From assembly GCA_003222555.1 (NCBI GenBank), contig QHWL01000002.1:1838-15492 (forward strand): a stretch of DNA of 13,655 nt. The letters run 5' to 3'. Positions 5,209 to 12,352 of this stretch are shown piece after piece; positions within the stretch are counted from its first letter, which is position 1, and each line of letters starts with the position of its first letter. This DNA is from Acidobacteriota bacterium (GTDB lineage Bacteria; Acidobacteriota; Vicinamibacteria; Vicinamibacterales; CAVVIG01). A program made the position numbers and the translations under genes. The notes beneath the pieces are model-generated. The model was not told the DNA's origin, did not search any database, and worked only from the letters and a program-made list of their open reading frames with translations.

Positions 5209-8142
5209 TTACCGGGTGTCGACTTCGGCCCGCGAGTCGAATCCGAGGCGGCGCAATTTCAAGTACAGCCCGCGCCGCGTCAGGCCGAGCGAGCGGGCGG
5301 CTTCGGAAATGTTGCCTCCGGTGCGATCCAACGCGGCCTGAATGAGGTCGCGTTCGACTTGTTCGACGACCGCCGCGAGGTTGGCGGCGCCACGCGCCGG
5401 GCGCGTGGTTGCCGTTGCGGAGAGCAAGCTCTTCGCGCCGACTTCAGGCGAGAGGTGCGCTGGTTCGATGGTTGCGCCTGGCGCGCTCAGGGCGACGGCG
5501 CGCTGAATCTCATTCTTCAACTGCCTCACGTTCCCGGGCCACCAATACTGCGAGAACACATCGAGCGCTTCCGAGCTCAGCTGAATGTCCGGCTTGCCGA
5601 GGCGCTCCAACGCTTCCCGCAGGAAATACGTGCTCAAATGCGGAATTTCCTCGCGGCGCTCGCGCAGCGGCGGCACGTGGATGCGGATGACGTTGAACCG
5701 GTAGTAGAGGTCTTCCCGGAATTTGCCTTCGGCGACGCGCTGCTCGAGGTCTGCGTTGGTGGCTGCCAGCACGCGGACGTCGACGCGCTGCGGCCGCGTC
5801 TCGCCGAGGGGCATGATTTCATGCTGCTCCAGAAATCGCAGCAGCTTGGGTTGCACGTCGAGCGGCAGATCGCCGATCTCGTCGAGGAAGAGGGTCCCGC
5901 CCGCCGCCGACCGCACAAGCCCGGGTTGGTCGGTCACCGCCCCGGTAAAGCTGCCGCGCCGATGGCCGAAAAGCTGGCTGTCGGCGAGATCGCGGCCAGT
6001 GGTGGTGCAGTTGTAGGGGAGGAACATCGCGGCGCTGCGGTGCGATCCAACATGAATGGCGCGTGAGACCAGTTCCTTCCCCGTGCCGCTCTCGCCGGTG
6101 ATGAGCACGGTCAGGTCGTTGCCCTGCAGGCGCCGAATCTGCTCGACGACGTGGGTCATGGCGACGCTGGCGCACAGGAATCCGGGCACCAGTGGCTCGA
6201 GCGAACGATCGACGGCTACTCCGATCGGGTCGGTGGAGCGATCGCGAGCCGCGCATAGAGCAAATCCCTGCCGTGCGACCGTCGCAATCATCCGCACGCG
6301 CCGCATCACCGGGTGCCCGAGCGGCAGCGGCGATGCCACGAGCACGAACCTCGCGCCCTCGCGATCGCGGCCCAGCGGTTCGACGACGATGGCCCCGCGG
6401 CCGTAGGCGAGGCCATGCGCGGCTAGGCGCGCCAGGCTACGCGCCGCGTCGGCGTCGCAGCCTGCACAGGCGACCACCCGTACGTCACCGCCAGGGAGAT
6501 TCACGTACACCACGGTGCTGTCGGCGGAGGCGGCTTCGAAGAGGGCGGCGGCCGTTTCGCGTTCCAGCAACTCGGGCAGCGCCGCCGCGTCGACGATCCG
6601 GCGCGCGACGGCATCGTCGGCATCGACCGGCGAAGTGACGTACTCGCCGGAGCCGATGGCGCTCAGCAAGCCCCGCGCCTGTTCCGTGTCGGCGCTGTCG
6701 CGCTCCGCGCCGAGCTGCTGAAAAACGGCCAGCGCCTGCGAAAGGTGACGCTCGGCGATCGACCGCGCCCCGGTTTGCGCGACCAAGCGGCCGAGCGCGA
6801 GATGGCTGAGCGCCGCCTGATATCGTTCGCCGAGTAGATCGAGCAGCGTCGTGCTTTGCGAGAAATCGTGGTATGCATCCGCGGTGCTGCCGTTCTTGGC
6901 ATACTGTCCGCCCCGCAGGCGCAGAAACTCACCCCATGTGGCAGGTGCGATTGTGGGATCGAGCATGTTGGCGGCGGAGGCGAGGCGCTGCTCGGCTTCC
7001 GTGAGCCGATTGGCGGACGTCAGCGCTTCGGCGGCAATCAAGGTTGCCTGCAGTGCATCGAGCGGTGGCGCGCCGCCTTGAAGAATCTCATCGGCCTGCG
7101 CGACCGCCTGCTCGAGCGCACCTCGTCTGAGCGCCAGTCGCGCGCTGAGCACGCGGACCGACCATTCGTACCAATGGCTCGTCTGGCGGCCGTAGGCGCC
7201 ATACGCATCGCCTGCCCGGCCCAGGAAATCCGCCGCGGCGTCGTAGCGGCCCCGAATCAGATGAATCTGCGCCAGCGTGTCGAAGACTGCGCCGGTGGTT
7301 TCATGGAACTGGATGGGACTCCGGACCTCGAGCGCCCGATGCAGCGCTTCTTCGGCGCGGTGGAGGTCGCCGAGGCGTACGCAGATCTGTCCGAGCGTGG
7401 CGAGCGCGACCGCGAGACCATGTTCAGAGCCGTGCTCTTCGTGAAGCGATACGCTGCGTTCGGCAAGCGCGAGTGCCTGCTCGTAGCGGTGCTCCATCAT
7501 CATCACATTCGCCTGGTTGCCGCACACCGTGGCAAGAACGTCGTCGGCGTGCACTATCGACGCGAGCCGTTCGGCCTGCCGCAGCGCGGCCATCGCTTCG
7601 TCGTAGCGTCCGCGCTGAGCGAGGGAGATGCTGGACAAGGAATGAACCAGGGCCAGGTGACGGCGATCCCCCGCCGCGTGCAGCGCGGACGCGGCCTTCA
7701 TGATGTGCTCGCGGACGATGGCCACGTCGCCGACCTGCCGATAACACTGTCCCAGCTCGTAGTGGGCGAGACCGATCGCGCGCGAGTCGTGAGCGGCGGC
7801 TGCCTGCTTCAGCGCGCGGCCGTGGAGCGCGATGGCGCGCGATTGGTCGCCGCGCGCCGAGGCCAAACGGCCGTGGAGCCGCCAGAGTGCCGAGAGGCGG
7901 CCTGCCGACACAGTGTCGCGAAAAGTGTCCGGGGGCCGGCCAAGCGCGGCCGCGGCTTGATCGAGATCGTCCTGCAGCAGCCAGGCTTCGGCGAGCATCG
8001 ACCGCGCGGCGAGCTCGTCGTCGCGCGTCAGTGCGGACGAGCGCAGGGAAGGGCCGAGAATCTGCGCGGCTTCGGCGCCGCGGCCGCGTTCGAGCGCGGC
8101 CCCAGCACGCGCGAGGAGCGCCTGCAGGGATGACGACGCCAC
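5209..8142 (-). CDS. sigma-54-dependent activator with N-terminal TPR array
   Basis: 977 residues from a GTG at 8142. Residues 1-495 are helical pairs of TPR type (for example GRYDEAMAALRQAERLA, GDLHRAEEALHRALEV). About 505-635 looks like a worn GAF-like sensor (inference). Residues 655-900 are the AAA+ core of enhancer-binding proteins: Walker A GESGTGKE (683-690), GSFTGA loop (730-735, Ala-to-Ser in the usual GAFTGA that contacts sigma-54), Walker B GTLFLDEIGD (749-758), arginine-finger region FREDLYYRFN (808-817) and WPGNVRQL (868-875). A Fis-type helix-turn-helix closes it (about 930-968, GGNISEAARSLGLTRRGLYLKL). It should hydrolyse ATP to open sigma-54 promoters after a signal or protein partner is sensed by the TPR part. 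There is no receiver domain, so it is not a standard two-component regulator. It lies 19 nt after the cysteine-rich gene. No sigma-54 promoter was found in the window, so its targets are probably elsewhere. Confidence 0.9.
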   Translation of the reverse strand: MASSSLQALLARAGAALERGRGAEAAQILGPSLRSSALTRDDELAARSMLAEAWLLQDDLDQAAAALGRPPDTFRDTVSAGRLSALWRLHGRLASARGDQSRAIALHGRALKQAAAAHDSRAIGLAHYELGQCYRQVGDVAIVREHIMKAASALHAAGDRRHLALVHSLSSISLAQRGRYDEAMAALRQAERLASIVHADDVLATVCGNQANVMMMEHRYEQALALAERSVSLHEEHGSEHGLAVALATLGQICVRLGDLHRAEEALHRALEVRSPIQFHETTGAVFDTLAQIHLIRGRYDAAADFLGRAGDAYGAYGRQTSHWYEWSVRVLSARLALRRGALEQAVAQADEILQGGAPPLDALQATLIAAEALTSANRLTEAEQRLASAANMLDPTIAPATWGEFLRLRGGQYAKNGSTADAYHDFSQSTTLLDLLGERYQAALSHLALGRLVAQTGARSIAERHLSQALAVFQQLGAERDSADTEQARGLLSAIGSGEYVTSPVDADDAVARRIVDAAALPELLERETAAALFEAASADSTVVYVNLPGGDVRVVACAGCDADAARSLARLAAHGLAYGRGAIVVEPLGRDREGARFVLVASPLPLGHPVMRRVRMIATVARQGFALCAARDRSTDPIGVAVDRSLEPLVPGFLCASVAMTHVVEQIRRLQGNDLTVLITGESGTGKELVSRAIHVGSHRSAAMFLPYNCTTTGRDLADSQLFGHRRGSFTGAVTDQPGLVRSAAGGTLFLDEIGDLPLDVQPKLLRFLEQHEIMPLGETRPQRVDVRVLAATNADLEQRVAEGKFREDLYYRFNVIRIHVPPLRERREEIPHLSTYFLREALERLGKPDIQLSSEALDVFSQYWWPGNVRQLKNEIQRAVALSAPGATIEPAHLSPEVGAKSLLSATATTRPARGAANLAAVVEQVERDLIQAALDRTGGNISEAARSLGLTRRGLYLKLRRLGFDSRAEVDTR

Positions 8143-8148
8143 GGCCGG

Positions 8149-8154
8149 AGTATA
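8149..8154 (-). promoter_or_regulatory. -10 element for a possible leaderless mRNA of the activator gene
   Basis: On the minus strand TATACT is followed by exactly six bases (CCGGCC) and then the GTG start, so the usual +1 would be the G of GTG. No Shine-Dalgarno is present. No good -35 hexamer is visible at 16-18 nt. The element lies in the 19-nt gap after the upstream gene's stop, so read-through from that gene is an alternative. Confidence 0.45.
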
Positions 8155-8161
8155 GGCGAAG

Positions 8162-8527
8162 TCACGGCCTGAACGGGCGGCCTTTTGTCGCCAGGCGGGC
8201 TTCGAGGCGAGCGGAGCAGTCGCAGTCGCCGCAGGCCCACGGTTCCGTACCGTTCAAATCGCGGCACCGACTGCGAGCGTGCGCGTCCTGGACCTTCTCG
8301 AGCTCGAAGTATTCCTGCCAGTAACGACGCTCTTCGGCGAGCGGCGTGGGACAGAAGCACACTTCCACCCATTGCACCCGGCCATCATCGTGCTCACGCG
8401 CGGCCGCCATGTTGCGCAAGTATTCGTCGCCGGCAATGGAGCCTCGACCGAGTATTCCGTTGTCGATCGCATCGGCGAGCGCGAAGGACTTGCCGGCCTT
8501 CACTCGGGCGGTAACCAGATAACGCAT
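8162..8527 (-). CDS. conserved small cysteine-rich protein of unknown function
   Basis: 121 residues from ATG 8527. I recognise it as the type of short conserved hypothetical that recurs in soil bacteria but know no function. The N-terminal half (MRYLVTARVKAGK, then GRGSIAGDEYLRNM) is a compact alpha/beta-like unit of the size of a ferredoxin-like or YCII-like domain. Then comes VEVCFCPTPLAEER with Cys57 and Cys59. The C-terminal part holds Cys88 in ARCRDLNGTEPWACGDCDC-type wording together with Cys99, Cys102 and Cys104. Six cysteines in 121 residues, in CxC and CxxCxC patterns, suggest a metal or cluster site (inference). There is no signal peptide. The gene stands 19 nt before the sigma-54 activator gene on the same strand and could be its regulatory partner, though nothing proves it. 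No Shine-Dalgarno; a -10-like hexamer sits just upstream. Confidence 0.75.
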   Translation of the reverse strand: MRYLVTARVKAGKSFALADAIDNGILGRGSIAGDEYLRNMAAAREHDDGRVQWVEVCFCPTPLAEERRYWQEYFELEKVQDAHARSRCRDLNGTEPWACGDCDCSARLEARLATKGRPFRP

Positions 8528-8533
8528 TCAACG

Positions 8534-8539
8534 ATCTTA
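8534..8539 (-). promoter_or_regulatory. -10 element for a possible leaderless mRNA of the cysteine-rich gene
   Basis: On the minus strand TAAGAT is followed by six bases (CGTTGA) and then ATG 8527. This is the same TANNNT-N6-start geometry as at the next gene downstream. No Shine-Dalgarno is seen. Confidence 0.4.
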
Positions 8540-8573
8540 CGCCCAATGAGTTACGCGCGCACCTCGAAGCACG

Positions 8574-8670
8574 AAAACCTCTACCACGGAGGACACGGAG
8601 GAAGAATACAGAGTACATGAGTTCACGGTGACCTCCGTTTTTTCTCGGTGACCACCGTGGTAGAGCTTTT
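8574..8670. repeat. dispersed-type palindromic repeat after opcA
   Basis: Outer arms 8574-8589 and 8655-8670 pair over 16 positions with a single C-C mismatch (core CTCTACCACGG and CCGTGGTAGAG, ends AAAA/TTTT). Inside the left arm, CACGGAGGA occurs twice in exact tandem (8585-8593, 8594-8602). ACGGAGG (8595-8601) pairs with CCTCCGT (8632-8638), and GGTGACC occurs at 8627-8633 and 8647-8653. The element starts inside the opcA stop codon (8669-8671) and fills most of the 141-nt gap. It may end the opcA transcript. I recall similar CACGGAGG-type elements in intergenic DNA of Acidobacteriota and related phyla. Confidence 0.7.
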
Positions 8671-9688
8671 AGCCGCTGCTGAATCGCCGCGACAGGGCGA
8701 GAAGCGTGTCGCGGAGGCAGACGTCGGGTGTGAGGCTACGGAGCTCCGAAGCCACGGCCTCTGCCTCTGTTTCGCGGGGCGCCGCCGTAACAAAGGGCGC
8801 GACATCGTCCTGAGAGCTGACGATCACGCGATGCTCGTTCATCGTTGCAGTGATGGACGCGTCAGAGAACGAGACGGTCAGGATGTCGTCGCCGCCCGGT
8901 GCTTCCTCCATCAGGAGCGGCGCTCGGGGGTCCGACGTGGACTCGAGCCTGGACGACAACCAACCTGCAAACAGCCACGCCAACGCGTCGTCGCCGGGGC
9001 GATGACGGATGCGCCCGCCGGCTAGTTTCATGTCGGCCGTTGGTCGTGCAGAACCTACCGCGTGCAGGATCGCTTGCCGCAGCGGTGTCAGCCGCCGCCA
9101 ATTCAGATCCACCAGGTCTGTTTCACGCTCACCAGCGAGAAGCGGTGCGAGCGCCAGCACACCCTCACGCACGTCGTGCCATCGACGGCTGTCGTAGACG
9201 AGCTGCCGCGCCATCGCGACAAGCGCCGCGACCGGCGCCGCCTGAGAGAGGTCATCGGCCCACCAGAGAGACGTGGGCAGATCGCCAAGCGTCAGCCGGC
9301 GCACGATTGACGGGAGCGACGCCTCCGCGCACGTTGAACGCAGCGCGATCTGCTCGACCCCGTACCGCGCTCGAGGGGGGCCAAAGGTGAAGGCGCCGAT
9401 GGCGGCCGCGATTGGACTGCGGGCCTCCCGGGCGCCCCGCGCGTGATGCAGCAGGATCACGCGCGACGGATGGAGACGGCTGACCTCGTCGACCGGCACA
9501 TCGTCGATCGGGGCAGAGAGATCGATGCGCTCGCCGGCCGGGCGCTCGCGGAAGATCACGAGGTTCGCCATCAGCGCTCGCACGACGGGGGCCTGACGAG
9601 CCAGATCGATCCATAGCGCCGACAGATCGGCCTCGATGGTTTCCGGGGACGAGTCGCGCCAGGTGCGGTCGGCTACGGCTGTCGCCAT
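8669..9688 (-). CDS. opcA: glucose-6-phosphate dehydrogenase assembly protein OpcA
   Basis: 339 residues from ATG 9688. An upstream in-frame start at 9736 would add 16 residues that lie wholly within the zwf 3' end and is less likely. The OpcA pattern is seen: an early ALMANLVIF segment, then DVPVDEVSRLHPSRVILLH with the family's conserved HPSR motif, a LPTSLWWADDL block (about residues 137-147), and a DLNWRRLTPLRQAI stretch. OpcA is an allosteric partner and assembly factor of glucose-6-phosphate dehydrogenase, best studied in cyanobacteria and actinobacteria. It acts in the cytosol. The gene starts 16 nt inside the end of zwf, as expected for an obligate partner. It ends in a palindromic repeat that may stop transcription. 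How this protein is redox-controlled in the present host is unknown. Confidence 0.85.
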   Translation of the reverse strand: MATAVADRTWRDSSPETIEADLSALWIDLARQAPVVRALMANLVIFRERPAGERIDLSAPIDDVPVDEVSRLHPSRVILLHHARGAREARSPIAAAIGAFTFGPPRARYGVEQIALRSTCAEASLPSIVRRLTLGDLPTSLWWADDLSQAAPVAALVAMARQLVYDSRRWHDVREGVLALAPLLAGERETDLVDLNWRRLTPLRQAILHAVGSARPTADMKLAGGRIRHRPGDDALAWLFAGWLSSRLESTSDPRAPLLMEEAPGGDDILTVSFSDASITATMNEHRVIVSSQDDVAPFVTAAPRETEAEAVASELRSLTPDVCLRDTLLALSRRFSSG

Positions 9689-11253
9689 TGGCGTCCCGTT
9701 GGCTCGATGAGGCGTTCCGCCTCGATCGGGCCCCACTCACCGGCCGCATAGGTTGGCAGAGGAGCGTCGGCCTGTTCGCTCCATGCCTCCAGAATCGGCA
9801 TCACCCAGCGCCACGCGGTCTCGACGGCATCGCGGCGCATGAACAGCGTCGCGTCGCCGGCCATGACGTCGAGCAACAGACGTTCGTAGGCTTCCGGCGA
9901 CGTTGCGCCGAACGTGCTGCTGTACCGAAAGTCCATCTTCACCGGATAGATCCGGACGCGGGGTCCCGGAACCTTCGAGCTGATCGTCAGCGCGAACCCC
10001 TCATCCGGCTGAATGCGAATCGACAGCACATTCGGATCGAGCGAACCGGGCGGGGTTCGATTGAAGAGAATCGGCGGAACCTCTTTCAGGTGGATCGAGA
10101 TTTCGCTCGCGCGCTTGGGCAACCGCTTGCCCGTGCGCAGAAAGAATGGTACTCCCGCCCATCGCCAGTTGTCGATGAAGGCCTTCAGTGCGACGAACGT
10201 CTCGGTGCGCGAGTCCTTGGCAACCCCAGGTTCGTCCCGATAGCCAGGGACTGCGGCGCCGATCTCGTACCCGGCGGCGTACTGCGCGCGCACCACTTGT
10301 TTCACCACCGCGGTGCGGTCGATCGGTTGCAGCGAGCGAAGGACTTCGAGCTTCTCGTCGCGGATGACGTCGGCGTCCAGTGAATAAGGCGGCTCCATGG
10401 TGACGAGGGCGAGGAGCTGAAGCAGATGGTTTTGCACCATGTCGCGGAGCGCGCCAGCCTGTTCATAATAGCCCGCGCGCGTGCCAACGCCTTCTTCCTC
10501 CGCGACCGTGATCTGCACGTGGTCGATGTACTTTTGGTTGAAGAGCGGCTCGAAAATGCTGTTCGCGAACCGCAGCACCAGAATGTTCTGGACGGTCTCC
10601 TTTCCGAGATAGTGGTCGATCCGGTAAATTTGTCGCTCGGAAAAGACTTCGGCGATGGCGTCGTTGATGGCGCACGCACTCGCGAGGTCACGGCCGATGG
10701 GTTTTTCGACGATGAGCCGCGGAAATGGCGGCGCATTTGTCTCCGTCGTGACAGGTTCCTGGCGTCGCGAGCTCGTCGAAGGAGGTGCGACCAGTCCCGT
10801 GGCGGCGAGCTGCTTAACGGTCGGCACGAAAAGCGAGGGGGGGACAGCCAGGTAATAGATGCGGTTGCCCGGCAGCCCGCGGTCGTGTTCGATGATGTCG
10901 AGCCGGGCGCCGAGGGGGGCCAACGTCCCACCTTCCTCGATCGACGCGTTCACGAAAAACAACATCTCGGCGAACCTCTGCCACGCCGCCCCGTCGAACG
11001 GCCGGCGCGAAAACTCGGTGACGCCGTCCTTCGCGAAGTCGCGATAGCTTTCGTCGCTCAGGACCTTGCGGCCGACGCCGACCGCGGCGAATCGCGGCGG
11101 GAGCAAGCCGTCCAGGTGAAGGTTGTAGAGCGCCGGCAGGAGTTTGCGGTGCGCGAGATCGCCGACGCCACCGAAGATCACGAGCGTGACCGGTTCGGTG
11201 ACGATTGGCGCCGTCTGCCCGACCGCGAGACGGTCGAAGAGCGATTCAGGCAT
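9673..11253 (-). CDS. zwf: glucose-6-phosphate 1-dehydrogenase
   Basis: 526 residues from ATG 11253. A longer open frame upstream to 11571 reads Arg/Ser-rich shadow of gnd and is rejected. The enzyme oxidises glucose-6-phosphate to 6-phosphogluconolactone with NADP+ (or NAD+), the entry to the oxidative pentose phosphate path. The nucleotide loop is GGVGDLAHRKLLPAL (28-42), with Gly-Val in place of the usual GASGDL. Other motifs are EKPIGRDL (183-190), the active-site RIDHYLGKE (211-219) with His214, and LRTGKRL (372-378). An unusual Pro/Ser/Thr-rich insert lies at about 154-176, just before the EKPIG strand. The total length is at the upper end for bacterial Zwf. Its start overlaps the gnd stop by 8 nt and its stop overlaps opcA by 16 nt, so translation is probably coupled. 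Confidence 0.95.
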   Translation of the reverse strand: MPESLFDRLAVGQTAPIVTEPVTLVIFGGVGDLAHRKLLPALYNLHLDGLLPPRFAAVGVGRKVLSDESYRDFAKDGVTEFSRRPFDGAAWQRFAEMLFFVNASIEEGGTLAPLGARLDIIEHDRGLPGNRIYYLAVPPSLFVPTVKQLAATGLVAPPSTSSRRQEPVTTETNAPPFPRLIVEKPIGRDLASACAINDAIAEVFSERQIYRIDHYLGKETVQNILVLRFANSIFEPLFNQKYIDHVQITVAEEEGVGTRAGYYEQAGALRDMVQNHLLQLLALVTMEPPYSLDADVIRDEKLEVLRSLQPIDRTAVVKQVVRAQYAAGYEIGAAVPGYRDEPGVAKDSRTETFVALKAFIDNWRWAGVPFFLRTGKRLPKRASEISIHLKEVPPILFNRTPPGSLDPNVLSIRIQPDEGFALTISSKVPGPRVRIYPVKMDFRYSSTFGATSPEAYERLLLDVMAGDATLFMRRDAVETAWRWVMPILEAWSEQADAPLPTYAAGEWGPIEAERLIEPTGRQWRQP

Positions 11254-12148
11254 CGCGCTTCTTGACCGCGTGGCCCCCGAACTGGTTGCGCAGGGCGGCC
11301 AGCAGCCGCTCGGAGAACGGGTTGTTCTCGCGGGAGCGGAAACGGGTGAAGAGCGCGGCCGTGATGACGGGCAGCGGCACTCCGCGCTCGATGGCTTCGT
11401 GGAGGGTCCAACGTCCTTCGCCCGAGTCCTCGACGTAGCCTTCGAGCGCCGATAAGTCGGCGTCTTGCTCGAGCGCGCGGGCGGCGAGTTCCAGGAGCCA
11501 CGATCGGACGACGCTGCCGTGCATCCAGAGGGAGGCGACCGCGGCGAGGTCGACTCTGTAGGGACTTGCATGCATGAGCTCGAAGCCTTCGGCGTACGCC
11601 TGCATCAGCCCGTATTCCACCCCGTTGTGAATCATCTTCACGTAATGACCGGCGCCGTGATCGCCGACGCGAAGGTAGCCGTTCTGGGGCGCGAGCGTGA
11701 AAAAAATCGGTTCGAGCCGGCGGCAAATGTCTGCGTCGCCCCCGACCATCAGGCAGTAGCCTTCCTCGAGCCCCCAGACACCGCCGCTGGTGCCCGCATC
11801 CACGTAATGAATTCCCCTGGCCGACAACGTCTGCGCGCGGCGGACGTCGTCATGGAAGTTCGTGTTGCCACCATCGATCACGACATCGTCGGGCGAGAGC
11901 AGGTCGCCTAGCGCGGCGACGGTGGACTCGGTCGGGGGGCCCGCCGGCACCATGAGCCAGACAACGCGAGGCGGCGTCAAGGCGGCGACGAGGGCTTCGA
12001 GCGAGGCGGCGCCGCCCGAGCCGGCGGCTTGGGCCCGTCCGAGGGCATCGGCGCTCCGGTCGTACGCGACGATCTGATGACCTTCGCCGGCCAGGCGCGT
12101 CACCATGTTGAGGCCCATCTTGCCTAGACCGACAAAGCCGAGTTGCAT
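11246..12148 (-). CDS. gnd: 6-phosphogluconate dehydrogenase, decarboxylating (short class)
   Basis: 300 residues from ATG 12148, selected by GGGAGG 4 nt upstream. An alternative start at 12229 reads through a hairpin repeat and is rejected. The gene makes ribulose-5-phosphate, CO2 and NAD(P)H from 6-phosphogluconate. Visible motifs: GFVGLGKMG (4-12) dinucleotide loop, Asp30 after the second strand (AYDRS, where an acidic residue often means NAD+ preference; inference), IDGGNTNFHDD (91-101), AGTSGGVWGLEEGYCLMVGG (118-137) and the catalytic KMIHNGVEYG (171-180) with Lys171 and Asn175. The length fits the about 300-residue GndA/YqeC-like class rather than the 470-residue enzyme. It lies downstream of pgi with a 204-nt repeat-rich gap, and it overlaps zwf by 8 nt. 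Confidence 0.93.
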   Translation of the reverse strand: MQLGFVGLGKMGLNMVTRLAGEGHQIVAYDRSADALGRAQAAGSGGAASLEALVAALTPPRVVWLMVPAGPPTESTVAALGDLLSPDDVVIDGGNTNFHDDVRRAQTLSARGIHYVDAGTSGGVWGLEEGYCLMVGGDADICRRLEPIFFTLAPQNGYLRVGDHGAGHYVKMIHNGVEYGLMQAYAEGFELMHASPYRVDLAAVASLWMHGSVVRSWLLELAARALEQDADLSALEGYVEDSGEGRWTLHEAIERGVPLPVITAALFTRFRSRENNPFSERLLAALRNQFGGHAVKKRDA

Positions 12149-12163
12149 CGTGCCTCCCGACCG

Positions 12164-12181
12164 GTCCGGCTGAAGCCGGAC
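12164..12181. repeat. 7-bp hairpin repeat upstream of gnd
   Basis: GTCCGGC (12164-12170) and GCCGGAC (12175-12181) form a perfect stem with a TGAA loop. The hairpin sits just before the gnd ribosome site (12152-12157). The 9-mer CGGTCCGGC at 12162-12170 recurs at 12198-12206. I recall TCCGGC-TGAA-GCCGGA hairpins as a frequent intergenic unit in Acidobacteriota. It could affect gnd mRNA structure. Confidence 0.5.
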
Positions 12182-12238
12182 GCTGCCTACAACCGAACGG
12201 TCCGGCGAGGGCCTGTGAAGAAACGTCAACCGCCGTGA

Positions 12239-12299
12239 GCGCCGAGGGCGCCGAGAAGGAAACGCGAAGAATTCTCGGCCTGCTCTGCGAACTCTGCGG
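12239..12299. repeat. 9-bp-period palindromic repeat between pgi and gnd
   Basis: GCGCCGAG occurs at 12239-12246 and 12248-12255 (9-base step). GCCGAGAA (12250-12257) pairs with TTCTCGGC (12272-12279). CTCTGCG occurs at 12283-12289 and 12292-12298, again with a 9-base step. The layout of short 9-base repeats on each side of a stem recalls the 8574-8670 element. Confidence 0.5.
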
Positions 12300-12322
12300 T
12301 AAAACGTGGGTTTTTCACACGT
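12300..12322 (-). terminator. weak terminator candidate after pgi
   Basis: Read on the minus strand, ACGTG (12322-12318) and CACGT (12308-12304) make a 5-bp stem with a 9-nt loop, followed by TTT. It starts about 30 nt after the pgi stop. The stem is short, so partial read-through to gnd is likely. Confidence 0.3.
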
Positions 12323-12352
12323 CTAAAAATGCCGGACACGACTTACGACCCT

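Noticed and set aside
4633..8133. Long plus-strand open frames (4633-6066 and 6856-8133) antisense to the PilZ and activator genes
   Set aside because: They are Arg/Ala/Gly-rich shadows of well-supported minus-strand genes in GC-rich DNA and show no domain.
8574..8670. CRISPR-like repeats (two tandem CACGGAGGA units)
   Set aside because: Only two 9-base units with no spacers; the whole element is a palindrome.
9689..9736. Upstream start for OpcA adding 16 residues
   Set aside because: The added part is entirely inside the zwf end and begins the protein outside the family's usual N-terminus; ATG 9688 gives a normal length.
11254..11571. N-terminal extension of Zwf by 106 residues
   Set aside because: It lies inside gnd in another frame and is Arg/Ser/Pro-rich; ATG 11253 gives a normal Zwf start.
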